From: Macrotrachela quadricornifera
Taxonomy: Eukaryota > Rotifera > Eurotatoria > Philodinida > Philodinidae
NCBI GenBank assembly: GCA_022393335.1
Contig: JAJEKB010021049.1
Coordinates: 1 to 64,000 of the forward strand
Length of the DNA stretch: 64,000 nt
Reading direction: 5' to 3'
The notes below the pieces were generated by a model. That model ran no database searches and was not told the DNA's origin. It was given only the letters and a program-made list of their open reading frames with translations. The position numbers and the translations under genes are program-made. Within the stretch, counting starts at the first letter, position 1, and every line of letters starts with the position of its first letter. Below are positions 9,630 to 22,010 of the stretch, piece by piece.

Positions 9630-11330
9630 TATACAATTTATTCAAATAAAAATGAATGAATTACTTTTTATATATAAAAAAAAAAGAGTTCATTCATTTC
9701 TTTTTTAATCAATCAAAATTATATTTGTATTCAAAAGCAAACTATCGAAAAAGTCTATTTGCATTTTTTTTTCTTTCAATCTATTCATTTATCTATTTTA
9801 CATAATAATAAAAGATAAATAATATAATCAATGATTTTTGCGAGATTATTGAATATTAATATTTGTTATAAAAGTAACTATCAAATGATAAATTATGTTA
9901 AATTTCACAAAAGATTGAAACAAACAGTATCAGATAAATAAACTTTTTTGTAAATATTTTTCAATAGCATGTTTAAATTCTTAATTAAAAGTATTTTTCA
10001 ATGGATATAAATGAAAAAATTCATTCAAAATTACATATTCAAATGAAGTTTAATGTAGGCTGATTGATAGTTAATGATGACTATGAAAAACAGAAGTAAA
10101 GTTGTACTACTACCATTATTGTGTTAATTGATGAAGATAAAGATTTTGCACTATGTTGCCGAATTACTCCATATTTCAAGGTTACTGAAAGAGTATTATT
10201 ACTGTATTAAATTTAGCATAACGATGCTAAACCTTTACGTTTATCAATGTACATAACAATTGTACCAATACAACTTTACCTCTTTTATTAACAATCACCA
10301 TTGATTATGCATTAGCTTAAATTAAACTTCATTCGAATATTTATTTCAGGATGAATTGGCGTATATTCTGTTGATTAAAATAATTTGACATCGAAAGACA
10401 TTTTTAATTAAGAATTCAAACATGTTTCCAAAAATGAGTTCAGAAAAGGTCTATTTAACTGATACTATTCTTTTTAAGCATGTTTCAGAAAAATTAAAAG
10501 CTGAACACTTTGTACGAAGAATAAAATCTGAATAAATGAGTATTAGGAGAGATATCGTTAACATACTTAGAGATCCATGCATTCGGACGCACACACTATG
10601 TTCATCTAGTCATCAATATATATATATATAAGATCTTTTCTTTTACTTTATATATGTTCATCAGTAAGCCGAAAGGAAAAATAATAATGATGATGAATTG
10701 AACATATTTACAGCGATAAACATTTCACGAATACTCATTGGGCAAACTTTTATTTAGAACAATGTATCAAAAACATACATACGCATCTGTTTCATTATAT
10801 TCTTACTAATTGTATTTATTGAATCTTTCATAGATGATACTTGTGGAGGAGTGCTTCAAACATGTATAGACAGAGCCAATAGAATATGTATATTCAGCCA
10901 CCTGTGCATTGCATATTGTTTGGCTGTCATTAGATTCATTGTAAAGTGCCATATACTAATTGATCATTATGAGAAAAATAAGTATCCTGTTCGTATATCT
11001 CTATGAATATTTGTGACCTCTTTATAGATATATCAACTGTCCTTATAAAAAATAAATACATCCACATAATTTCAACAATTACTAGTTCTTCTCCTTTTTA
11101 CTTTATCAATAGTTGAACGATATATGAAAATGATTCCTCAGTATGCTCATGTCCTAATTGTTTCTTACTTTGTACAAGCTTAGCTTTTTAATGGAAGAGA
11201 TCATTTTTCCATCATCAGGTTTCCGACAGTAGTAGACAAACAAATTATGACAATCTTTATAATAATTCATCCTGACAATACAGATCTTCGTTTGATTTAA
11301 TAGCTGATGTAACATCAAACAAGACATATA
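9630..11330. other. AT-rich DNA with a diverged inverted repeat
   Basis: No gene was found. The main structure is an imperfect inverted repeat at 10029-10355. A (TA)n run lies near 10618-10630. Confidence 0.5.
10029..10355. repeat. diverged inverted repeat
   Basis: The left arm (about 10029-10155) resembles the reverse complement of about 10225-10355. Shared blocks include ATATTCNAATGAAGTTTAAT and GTAAAGTTGTA. The arms differ by many substitutions and small indels, so this is an old palindrome or foldback remnant. No ORF of note is present. Confidence 0.5.
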
Positions 11331-11404
11331 AAATGAATTTATTCTGTTTTTTAAGTATTTCCTTTCGAAATTGTTTTTGTCAAGACATTTAACAGAATTT
11401 GTAT

Positions 11405-11491
11405 GCCCATGTAAATCAGCTGGTAGATTGCCGTGCTTATAAACAGCATTGAGTAACGCGGAAGTCGCGGGATCGAGACCCGTCATGGGCA
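11405..11491 (+). tRNA. tRNA-Ile(UAU), intron-containing
   Basis: A full cloverleaf can be drawn: acceptor GCCCATG/CATGGGC plus discriminator A, D stem AATC/GATT with loop AGCTGGTA, anticodon stem CCGTG/CGCGG, and T stem GCGGG/CCCGT with one G-U pair. The anticodon loop has 21 nt. Removing a 14-nt intron after position 37 leaves CTTATAA, anticodon UAU. Eukaryotic tRNA-Ile(UAU) genes normally carry an intron here, which supports the call. The T loop reads ATCGAGA, with A54 and A60 in place of T54 and pyrimidine 60, a pattern otherwise typical of initiator tRNA. A TTTTT terminator follows near 11500. Confidence 0.8.
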
Positions 11492-12457
11492 TCTATATTG
11501 TTTTTGTTCTTAAGAAAGAACTAATGACGTCATCATGAATTTTCGCAATATGATGAAATTCAAAATTTGTATTGCAATGTATCCATTCTATAAATCTTGT
11601 CGAGCAACACCACTAACCAAATTTTCATGAAAAAACGATATTTTCTTTAACTGAAATGAGGCATTTTCGACTTTCTCACCAGTTTTCAACATTAAAGTTT
11701 CTTTTCTTTCAAACATTTTCTAATTGATCTATTTGAAAAGTAATTCATTGAAATGAGCACACAAATTGTGATGTTTTTCATGTTTTAAGTACGATGTTTT
11801 GAAACTGCCTAAAAAATACGATTTTAGAGGATAGTTGGTTTGAGTATTTCACATAGATCTTTTTACTCAGTAAACTTTTTTACTACAAAGCATTAATCTA
11901 ACAGCGAAAATTTCCAAATGCCATCAATAATGGCTAATAATGTCCTTGAAATCGATTTATTTAACCATGAAATATTAGGTCGTATTCAAGACGAACATCA
12001 AAGACTAGACAAAACAAGATGTTTTGATAATAATAGTTTTCCATTATAAATTGATTCGTAGTACTTTCCGACTTCTTTTATATTTAAGACCGATCTGTAG
12101 TCTTTCTCATGTGAATCCCTGATGAATATGTATTATCGCAAAAGTATACGTTTTCTGATTAAGTTGCTAGACCTGATTTGGAATATGATATGATTTTTGC
12201 TTGACTATGAGTTTTTGATGATTGGGTAGATTGATGTTGGGCACACTACTAGCAATGATTAATAAAATTAGGCCTTTTGGCGAACGAGCTGATACTTTAT
12301 AGAATGAAAATATATTTCATAATAGTTCTTTATTCAATACTCGACACATCTACTATCAAAAATCATGCTTTTTACAATGCAAATTTTGAATTTCATCATA
12401 TTGCGAAAATTCATGATGACGTCATTAGTTCTTTCTTAAGAACAAAAACAATGTAAA

Positions 12458-12544
12458 TGCCCATGACGGGTCTCGATCCCGTGACTTCCGCGTTACTCAA
12501 TGCTGTTTATAAGCACGGCAATCTACCAGCTGATTTACATGGGC
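12458..12544 (-). tRNA. tRNA-Ile(UAU), intron-containing, inverted copy
   Basis: This copy is identical to the tRNA at 11405-11491 except for one base in the T stem, which makes the stem ACGGG/CCCGT fully Watson-Crick. It has the same 14-nt intron, the same UAU anticodon and the same unusual ATCGAGA T loop. It is divergent in orientation from the first copy and lies in the right arm of the inverted duplication. A T-run (GTTTTTGTTC on the minus strand) lies just downstream as a probable Pol III terminator. Because the one difference improves the T stem, I take this copy to be functional. Confidence 0.8.
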
Positions 12545-12620
12545 ATTCAAATTCTGTTAAATGTCTTGACAAAAAAAATTTCGAAATGAAATACTTAAAA
12601 AACAGTATAAATAAAATGTT

Positions 12621-14119
12621 TGCCTCCTTTAAATAATCTTTTGTTTAAAGTTCAAATTCTGTTTTTATAATAAGACATAGGAAAATATTAATGGCGTAGT
12701 GCCTATTTATATATTTTCAATACAAATATAAGAGTGAGATGAATAAAAATGCAAAAGAAAAAGTTTGACTTAAATATAATTAAAGTTTAAGATAACCTGA
12801 TTTTGAGGTGTATTCATATTGTCCCTGTGCTATAGCGTAGACGTAGCCTTCCTCAAAAATAGACTGTACATAAGTTTTTATTCAATACGAATCAATAATG
12901 CTTTTGTTTGAGAAAAGACAGAATAATAAAGAATTAAATTTGCTTCAATTATAGAGAATCACAAATATATTTTCTAAAAAATCTCGTTGCCAAATAATTA
13001 TATTTATATGAATAAAATAAAAGAAGATTTTAAGTCGAGACTTCATCTTTGCTTTATTTATAATCATTTCTTGAACATATTAATTTTTTCTAATAATTCT
13101 GAAATTTACAATTGAAAATGACTGCTGTAATTAACTTTAATTACGGGTGTTTTATATTTGATTTCATAGAGCTTCATTTCTGGCTTTATTATTTTGTTGA
13201 ATAGATCATATATATTTATGATTATTCCATAAATACTGTTGTAATATAGTTTAGATTAAATTTGCATGTGTAAAATTTACAAATAGTATTTATCAACTTG
13301 TTCAATAGATGATTTTTAAATTCAATAGTACGTTTTTGTAGTATATCTAGTCTTCTCAGTTACCTTAATATTACTCTAAATCATTTATTGACTAGAACAC
13401 CTTATATTTGTTTATCTGCCTTGAAAATATATTGAAATAAAAATAAATGTTAAAATATACTATAGAATTCCACCATAATTGCCCATCCATTTATTAAAAT
13501 AATTATTAGCAACAAATCAAGTAGAGAAATCTAATGCTTCCAAGGTAGAATTTAAATTTATGCTTTATGCCAGTTGGTATATATGTTCGGCATAAAGCAA
13601 TAGCCATTTTTTTTACAATCAAGTTGCGTATACTCGATATAATAAAAAAAGACATGAAATCGTTCTATTAAGAAATCAATATTTAATTGTTGTGTAAATC
13701 AAACTTTTAACGTTATCATTTAAATATGATTATACGAAATGAATATCGAATTGTTTCACTTGATCTATTTCTTATTAATACGCTTTTATCACCAGCATCT
13801 ATTATTTCAAAATTTATTCGATTTACAATACCTATGCATAATAATATCAAAGCAAAATATTTGAAAAATATTTTCAATCGTACTTTAACTTTATCAAATT
13901 TCTGCTCGGTAATTATTAATCTGTTTAATTTAATCGAAAATTTCAATAATTTTTGCCGTTAAATATTATACATATATCTGTTTCAAAATATTGTGAAGTG
14001 TCATTTCAAACAAACGATAATCCTGAATTATTTATAATTAAATACAATTCAATTGAAGATTTTGTAATAAAAAAAGTATCGTTCACTTTGATGAACTTGA
14101 CAACTTATTGTCGTATATC
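12621..14119. other. AT-rich DNA, no gene
   Basis: No gene was recognised. Overlapping open frames on both strands at 13716-13962 are short, AT-driven and without motifs. Confidence 0.45.
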
Positions 14120-14515
14120 TCACAGCGAGTGTTCAGCATGATTTTTGTCATTTACAGTCGTCATAATCAGGGCTACTAAAACAGACACATTTTCTGTGCT
14201 CGTATTAACTGCATTAGTTTTCTTGATATATTTTGATAATGTATCCATGTTTCCTGAATCGAAAAAATTATACACAAGTTCCGCAAGCGTTTATTTTCAT
14301 ATAGATTGTCTTTCAAGAATTATGCCAACTTCAACATCGAACATATGGCTGTAACTCATTAGATTAGAATATAACATTCTAATGGCTTTTCGCAAGCCTT
14401 CTAAGAACATCTTAAACAATATTTTACAGTTTAATCTAAGATGCTGTCTATAACTTTCCATACAATCGCTGAAGTTGCTACTGCCTGTAACTTTTGAGGA
14501 ACTACCTGAATCTGT
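14120..14515 (-). pseudogene. degraded gene of unknown family
   Basis: One minus-strand frame stays open for about 130 codons except for two stops four codons apart near the middle. The text looks protein-like: SNFSDCMESYRQHLRLNCK, FLEGLRKAIRMLYSNLMSYS and FDVEVGIILERQSI before the stops, then TLAELVYNFFDSGNMDTLSK and IKKTNAVNTSTENVSVLVAL after them. Stops are expected roughly every 12 codons at this base composition, so the pattern suggests a decayed coding sequence. No intron can remove the two stops. I do not recognise the family. A possible acceptor (GTATGTAACAG) lies just upstream, so earlier exons may have existed. Confidence 0.35.
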
Positions 14516-16617
14516 TACATACCTATTTCTTTTTCTTTAGATAGTTGACAGTACGTTTACTTAAATGTCAAAAAGGAATACAATAATGCTCATAGTACCA
14601 ATATCGTATTTTCGTGTAGAAAAACAATATTCTTGCTGCTGTACTTATATTGTTGTGTGCTTTAATATTCTGCATAATAGATATTTTTTGAGCATGTAGT
14701 TAGAAAGTGGTTTTAACATAAATTCTGAATAGATGCTTTTTATTTTTAAAAAAGCTGTTGTATTCTATGAAAAATTAAACGACACTTTTTTTAAAAACTT
14801 TGCATCACTCGTTATAAATGTTTTTAAAAGCAAAATAATAAAATATCTCAACCAGAAAAAAATGAATATTACATTGATTATGTTGTATTCCCCTAACAAA
14901 GTTATACATTTGTTTTAATACGAAAGTTCTTAAATGTAATCATGGATACATCGTATATGATCTTGATTTGTTTTGATGATGTCTACTATAACTAAAATGA
15001 ACAGATAATATAACTATTCTATATTCCATCGTATTTAGCATGATAAAAATAGTTTGGAAACTCTCGACTTGAGAAGATGACAACATCTAGATCTTGTTTT
15101 CAGAAGCTAGATCATCAAGAGCTCTATTGCAGTCATATGAACAAATTTCTATTACAAAACAAAAAGGTCAGCCAAATATTTCTATTATATTAAATATGAT
15201 GAGATATAGTATTATTACGTGATCTGTTTATTTTGGTTATAGAATATATTATAAAAAAAAACAATAAAGGTTTGTTTTTGTAATGTTTACAGAGCTTTTC
15301 ATGGTGCATCTTCTTAGAAAAAAACAAAATTATATGATATATCTGTGATGAAAATATGCATTCATTTTAGTGTACAATTATAGAAAGAATAGTAAAGCAA
15401 TCAAGACAGTTGTGATTCAACGTCGTACGAATTGTCTGAACGAATGTTATTATCGTGACAATAATTTTTTCATTTTGCTTCAATATTTTTTCTTTCGACC
15501 TGTTTACGATTAGCTGTTTTGAATATTTTGTTTATATGTTTGGATATCTATACAAGAAAATTACACTTATAGGATGAATTTATTCATTATACACGTTCAT
15601 CTCAAAATAATTATATCATTTTATTAAGCTACTTAGAACACTTAATTGATTAAAAAAAAAACAAGTGATTAATATACAAAATTATCGACAATCTTATGGA
15701 ACTTGATACTATATAATATATATTCTTTGAAGAGAATATGAGTAAGATATTTCTCACTATAATCTGAATAGTTATATCAACTTGAGTAAAATTTAATTTG
15801 AAAATTTTAGTAGAATTAATTGATGTAACGGATTATCTATAAATAATTGCACTTTTAGTATTTTCAAAATTTCTTCTTTATTTTTTTACTTAATTGAAGC
15901 GGATTGTTTTTTAAAAAAAAATATTGTTTAAAATTCTGTATTAAACTTGCGAAATTAATCATAAGAATGAACTAATTTTACTAATTGAATATTAGCAGAA
16001 TATTTTTAAGATTTACACGTATAACTTCACTGAAAAATGTGGAGCTCAAGCAATTTTCATATATTCATATTAAAAGAATCATTATTTATTGAATCTATCC
16101 GATTTAGATCCATTAAATTATAATTTATGCAAAGAAATTGACTGAAACTACAAATTAAGATAGAACAACAAAAGAAACACTCATAGACAAAACAACACTT
16201 TTTATTGAAAGAATTCAAAGAAAAACAAAATTTTTTATGATGTTTGATCTTTCGATTAGTCATAGATCATTCATTATTATTATTCACGGAAGAAGAAAAA
16301 GATTTAATTATAATATAAGTACAATACATATATCTTTTCTTGATCAAATGTTCTCAGTTTATATCTACATTTATAATTACATCAGTATGATATTCAATTA
16401 ATTTATTTTTAAAATTAAATTAGATGAGAAATTTTCTTGAAGCTTGTTTTTTTTCTGCATTTATATTCTGTAAAGAAAAAACTTTTATAATAAAAAAAAA
16501 AAGAAATCCGTTTATATTAATATTCTATGAATAGCTTTCAATTATGAGAACATTATATTCATAAAATAAAATGTTTATTATAATAAATCAACTCATATGT
16601 TTCTTTTATTATTAAAG
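14516..16617. other. AT-rich DNA with one repeat fragment
   Basis: No gene was recognised. A fragment of the foldback family lies at 15070-15330. Short frames at 14733 and 16057 have no features. Confidence 0.45.
15070..15330. repeat. old fragment of the 5-kb foldback family
   Basis: The blocks AGCTCTATTGCAGTCATATG, GAACAAATTTCTATT, TGTTTATTTTGGTTATAGAA and GAGCTTTTCATGGTGCATCTT occur in the same order as related blocks at about 5480-5690 inside the element at 4992-5949. The arms and ends are missing or too diverged to see. Confidence 0.45.
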
Positions 16618-17550
16618 ATGAATTCAACATCAGTGATATATCTTAATACGTCAATATCAACAATAGTTAAATCGTGGTTTATACCTCTCGATATTTTATC
16701 TGTTATATGTACTATTTTAGTTATTGGATTTGCCACATTCTTTTTATTTGTTATTATTTTTGATAAAACATGCCATACAATTCCAATGATGTTAGTTGCT
16801 AATTCATGTTTAGCTGAACTTCTATTCGCAAGTAATGCATTTGGAATGTCTATATTTACACTTGAAAATGATCTTAAACAAAATCAATATCAAGATTCAT
16901 TTTGTATTTTTCGAGGATATTTTACTTTTAGTTTATATGCTTTACAAAATTGTTCTTATTTATTACAATCAATTCATCGATATATTGTTGTTGTTTATCC
17001 AAATCGTTTATTTTGGCAAACAGTACGAATACAAATATTGTTTATTAGTATAACATGGATATTTGCTTTTGGATATCCTATTGTATTTTTATTTACTGGT
17101 GAAATGATCTATGATATTAATAATCAAATATGTCATATACCATATCGACTTTCTTTTCCTATAATTTATACATCACAATGTAATTATGCAATTCCTGTTT
17201 CAGGAATTATGTTTATTTATTTTATGTTAATTCGTTATGTTAAAGAAATGAGTAAACGTGTTACATCTTTTAATGCTTTATCTCGAGCACAACGAGAATT
17301 AAAAATGGTTCGACGTATAGTTATACTTGTAATGATTTTAGTTACAGCTGGTTTTCCTTATACAATATTTGTTTTTATTTCATTTTTTACTACACCACCA
17401 AAATATCATCTTCGTATTACATATGCTTTTATTAACTTCTCATTAACATTAGTAATGTTTTCTTTATTTCAATTTAATGATACACTTAAATTATCTGTCA
17501 AGAAAATATGTAAATGTCGACCAAATATGATAATACCAACATTAAAATAA
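16618..17550 (+). CDS. rhodopsin-like GPCR, orphan
   Basis: The protein has 310 residues from the ATG at 16618. An in-frame ATG at 16597 would add seven hydrophobic residues; I prefer the later start because it gives a short N-glycosylated N-terminus (MNSTSVIYLNTS). Seven hydrophobic segments are evident: IPLDILSVICTILVIGF, MMLVANSCLAELLFASNAFG, a third ending in HRYIVVVYP, then LFISITWIFAFGYPIVFLF, a fifth after SQCNYAIP, a sixth with VILVMILVTAGFPYTIFVFI, and a seventh ending SLFQFND. HRY replaces the usual DRY, and extracellular Cys (about 95 and 172) can form the conserved disulfide. It acts as a plasma-membrane receptor with unknown ligand. A related broken receptor lies at 19433-21151. 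It has a single exon and AT-biased codons. Confidence 0.88.
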   Translation: MNSTSVIYLNTSISTIVKSWFIPLDILSVICTILVIGFATFFLFVIIFDKTCHTIPMMLVANSCLAELLFASNAFGMSIFTLENDLKQNQYQDSFCIFRGYFTFSLYALQNCSYLLQSIHRYIVVVYPNRLFWQTVRIQILFISITWIFAFGYPIVFLFTGEMIYDINNQICHIPYRLSFPIIYTSQCNYAIPVSGIMFIYFMLIRYVKEMSKRVTSFNALSRAQRELKMVRRIVILVMILVTAGFPYTIFVFISFFTTPPKYHLRITYAFINFSLTLVMFSLFQFNDTLKLSVKKICKCRPNMIIPTLK

Positions 17551-19432
17551 ATAATCAAAATGAAATAAAAATGTATAAAATATTTATTTTGTGTTATTAT
17601 TGTTTTTTCAAATATTATTTATTGAGATAGTGATACGATGATGAAGATCAATCATCATAAAAGTGCAAGAACTATATGAAAACATACTAAAAAAACTGAG
17701 AAAAGAATTAAAAATATCTGTATATATATAAAGAAAAATGTTTCTATGTCTGTTTGTTTGCTATGCATTCCAACACGGTACAAGGAATTGGATCAAAACC
17801 TCTTCGAAGGTCTTCCTCTCATCCAGAGAAAGGTCGACGAACTACTCTTATCGAAAAAAATATTGTTCCTTCATCCTAAAATAGCCCCCTATTTATCTGA
17901 CCAATCAGATTGCAGCATTTCATAATATCGAATACCTATCAAACAACACGCTGTAGACGACTAAAAGACACGCATTTAGATGTTTTCGAAGATGCTGAGC
18001 TCAAATCTCAGTTTCATTTGCCTCGGAATTTGATCGATTATCTCCTTGCAGTTTCCCAGAAAACAATGGAGTGATGGTTTCTAGAGGTCATGAATCCGAA
18101 TCAGAGATTCAATCGATTTGATAACTCATTGGTAATTTTGCAATCGATAGATGCAGCGATTTTTGGAAAATCGATGTCACTGAATGATCTCAATGATGAC
18201 ATTACTCAGGTTGAATGATGCGATTCCATGCAGTGGATGCAGTAAACACATTAACCTAAATTTTCATACCGTGGAGCGAATGAGACTAAGTGTATCAACT
18301 TATACATGGCGGGAAAGATCCTATTGAAGATGGAAAAGTTCAAGGCACAATTATTGAGAGAAATTTTCTCAATAATAATAATTCAACTGAAAGAAGTTTC
18401 TGAATAGAATATTATCTCTCTGTTTGAATCTAATACAAAAATTAGGATAGATACCTCTTTTTTAATTTTCTTCATTTGTATCTATCGTTATATTGTCTTC
18501 AGCACGACCGTAGTTTATTGGCAAGTATGTCTCCGCATTCATATGTTTCTCTTGTACCTAAAGTTTCTCTCATCACTCTTTATTCAGCAATATCTGCTTC
18601 CATGTCCTATGGACATCGCTATTTTAAATGGATAACTCGCACTACAGACTCGATTATCCTTGGCTTCCAACTTTGAGATGATATTGATTAATGGTATATG
18701 GATGCTATGTCAAGGTTCAATGAAACTATGGAAATGTTAGTCAATAGTGAGTTTAAATCTAGATCCTTGTTACTTGGATGGATAAGATCACTCACACTTG
18801 GTAGCAAAATCACGAGTTTTATATCTCGAGCTTGTGTCTATCGTCTAGATAGTAAGTGTAACGACCAGGACAATATAGATGGGGCAGTCGTTTAATGTAA
18901 CAGCGAAAGAAGGTTATTGTTACTTTCTTCTAATTCCTTGAAATGAACGCTATAACCAAAAAAATACTAATTTGTGTGTTCTTTCAATTGATTTAATTCA
19001 AAATTATAAGAAACTACTAAAAATATACTGCATTTTAACAGGATTTCTATAAATATCTAATTGAAATAATTTATTTTATATTATCACAGATGATTGCTAG
19101 ACAATTCATTTAAAAATTTCTGTGAAAAATTACATAATTGAAGTTTAAAAAAACTTAGTATAAGATAACATTTTCGAGATGTTTTTAAATTTTGAAAAAT
19201 ATGAATCTTGAAAGTTGATACATGTTTAAAAGTCAAATTCAAATGACTCGTTTGTGTAATACGTTATATTCATTTCTATATAAGAAGAACGTTTTGCCAG
19301 AAATTATAACAGTTTCGATCTTCTTTCGAATACTAAATATAATTTTATTTGAGACAAAAGACACAATATATAAAACATTTAATAAGGAATCTTTATTTAC
19401 TAAATAAATAAGTTATTAATTTTTTTTTAGAA
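17551..19432. other. AT-rich DNA, no recognised gene
   Basis: The stretch 17760-18900 is less AT-rich and holds several short open frames (for example 18476-18676 and 18698-18895). None shows a motif, so it may be an old repeat. Confidence 0.4.
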
Positions 19433-21151
19433 TCATTGAATAAATCTTCTTAATTTATTTGTAAATGTGTTCATTATATGTTGTCTTAAAGATTGATTAT
19501 AACGATAAAGTAAAATAATATTTATAATGAGAGAATATGATGGAAATGAACCAAGAATATATAGAAGAGGAGAACCCATTGAAAAAGATGATGGAAAAAT
19601 AACTGGAAGAAAATAAATAGGCACCCATCCTATAAGAAATATTCCAAGCATTAATCCAATATTTAATAAAATTTTCATATCACGTTTTGAAATACGTTCA
19701 GATTTATGAATATGTTTTTGACGATTTTCATGTTGATTTTGATTAATATTAGTAATTTCATACAAGTGAATTTGTGTTTGAGTTTGATATAAAGTTGAAA
19801 TTCGAATATGATCACAACTAGTACTTACTCTTTCTAATGGTATTGGATTTATATTTACTGTTCGAGCTCGTCATCGTACAGCTATTATAAATATACTTAT
19901 ATTTGTTGTACAATGAATTATTAATGGACATAAAACAAGTGTTATTAATGTATAAGTATTTATAAATTTTCCACGATATCCACCACGACAAACCTTAAAA
20001 AGATTTTAATCATTTATTTTTGATGACATTAAATTTAATTAATCTTTCTTATTCAAAAAAAGAATTCTATTTTTCTAAAATAAATTAGATTTCTTAAGTT
20101 CATATGTCATGTCACTGGAAAACGTGGATGACTAAAAAAAAAAGAATAATACAATCAATTAGATATAAAAATTTTTGTAAGATTTATAATCGTACTATTT
20201 GTAAATAACAATTAGAGAATATTCACAATATTCTAACTAAAATATATCACAAACTACATTAGTAAAGTTTGGTGCATTTGAATGAATAGGAATGAAGGTG
20301 ATCAAACAATTTTTAGAAAAGGAACGATTGAACACATATTGTCCAATACTCTTACGATCTTTTAACAAGTTCAAATTCGTAATCTCAAAAGTAGATTTTT
20401 CCAGCTGAAAATAGTCTTTCATGTTAAAAATATGCTGAAATTTATATAAGAAACTACATGGATGAGGTGCGATTTCATATAATAGACAGATCGATCTTAC
20501 GGAGAAAAATCTATTCATATATGACACGTTTAGGTATATATTGTATTAATCAAGTTCAACCATTGTGCGAATTGGTGTTTTAGTTAATTAGCATTTTCTT
20601 ATGTATGACATTCCGTAGAGTTCACGAAAGCATTAATCATATTCAAATCAAACAAAAAAAAAACACTTTCTTTATATAAAATAAAATCTTACAAAAGGAT
20701 TTTGATATATTTGTGGAATTGGTATTAAAAATCCCATAATCCATTATAAAATAAAACAAATAAAAGTCCATGTTAATGATTTAAAAAAATATTTATGAAA
20801 ATAAATTATTGAAATAAATCGATTAATAGCAACAATAACATAAGAATAAATAACTTGACTATTAACAACTGTTTGGAAATATAATAAAATTGTACATGTA
20901 TTACCTTGACTACTCATTTGAGAAAAATTCGGTAAAAATGTTAATATTACAAATAAATTCCAATAAATAGCATATATTATTATTGATGTACAAACATTTA
21001 CTGTTAATAAATTTTAATTTTTTGAACGAAATGAATAATGTATTAATATTATTAATGAATAAATAAATGCAGCAATTATCATTAGAAATAAATTTATTTC
21101 TTGTAAAATTGTAGTTGTAAGAGCGAGAGGTGTTGCATCAAAGATACCCAT
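19433..21151 (-). pseudogene. rhodopsin-like GPCR pseudogene
   Basis: Read on the minus strand from the ATG at 21151, the frame encodes receptor-like TM1 to TM4 (MGIFDATPLALTTTILQEIN start, INRFISIIYF at the DRY position). An interrupting segment of about 700 bp follows (about 19996-20697), with GTAAG at one end and TTTTTAAG at the other, apparently a large intron. TM5 follows, then a basic third loop and TM6-TM7 (LMLGIFLIGWVPIYFLP and IINIILLYRYNQSLRQH). Three in-frame stops disrupt it: TAA at 21014-21016, TAA at 20744-20746 (next to TGG) and TGA at 19871-19873, where CGA codons flank it. It belongs to the same broad class as the intact receptor at 16618, but the sequences are clearly different. 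Confidence 0.8.
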
Positions 21152-22010
21152 TTTTATTTTAAAATAATAATGTTTTTTTTATTCATCATTAACAAACTAA
21201 ATATATTCTGTCAAAAACATATAATATATTTATTCATTCATTTATTTCTATGTCAAATTTCATTTCCCTTTTCTCAAATTAATTTTTTTTATATCTTTAA
21301 ATTAAAATAAATTTTTAAAAATAAATCAAATTCACACTTATTAATTATCATAGAAATTTTTCTGACATGAATAAATTAGTTGATCAACTTTTTAAAAATA
21401 GTAATACAATTATTATATTATAAATTTAAATCAACTGTCTGCCCTCATTTATAATGGAAAATATATTAACAATTCGAGTCAATTAAAATTGAATATTTAT
21501 AGATAAACAATATTAGTCGATATTCTTTTCATATTCATGCACGGCTTGATAAGTCAGAAAAGATTGTTTTTCTTCTAAAAGGATCTTGATAGAACCATTC
21601 TTTGTCTCTGATTTTGATATAAATCATTCACATATTTTTCATTGTACAATAACCGTAAGACTATTAACATTTAAAATTTTATTAATATTTCTTATTACTC
21701 ATTTCAAGAATTTTTATTTATTTTTCATGTTTTCTATTATTGCATTCATATTTTTTTTAAGGTAACAAATTTTCAGATTTTTGATATGCATATTTTACCT
21801 AAAAATTTATCTTGTTCTTTAGTAAGTAAATTGAAGTTAAAATAATATAAATGAATGATCAATATTCATTTAGATTATCAATTAACTAAATTTTTTTTTT
21901 AAATAATTATAAATATTATAAAATATATTTTATTCTTTTATTAATAATTGATTGAATTATATAATATGATATAATATTAAAATAATAATGTTCTTTATTG
22001 AAAATTAGTA
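21152..22010. other. AT-rich intergenic DNA
   Basis: This is extremely AT-rich DNA between the GPCR pseudogene and the permease 3-prime end. No gene or repeat boundary was seen. Confidence 0.5.

Larger units (their letters stand above)
11331..12620. repeat. inverted duplication carrying two tRNA genes
   Basis: The left arm (about 11331-11581) and right arm (about 12370-12620) are reverse complements with few mismatches, separated by about 790 bp of unrelated AT-rich DNA. Each arm has the same intron-containing tRNA plus about 75 bp upstream and 90 bp downstream. The shared downstream flank includes a T-run after the tRNA and an AATGACGTCATCATGAATTT block. I see no transposon termini, so a segmental inverted duplication or palindrome remnant fits best. 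Confidence 0.8.

Noticed and set aside
11154..11492. 112-codon minus-strand ORF
   Set aside because: It runs through the tRNA gene and its duplicated arm; the frame is incidental.
20237..20527. 96-codon ORF inside the GPCR pseudogene intron-like segment
   Set aside because: No motif was recognised; kept only as a note because it may be an inserted repeat.
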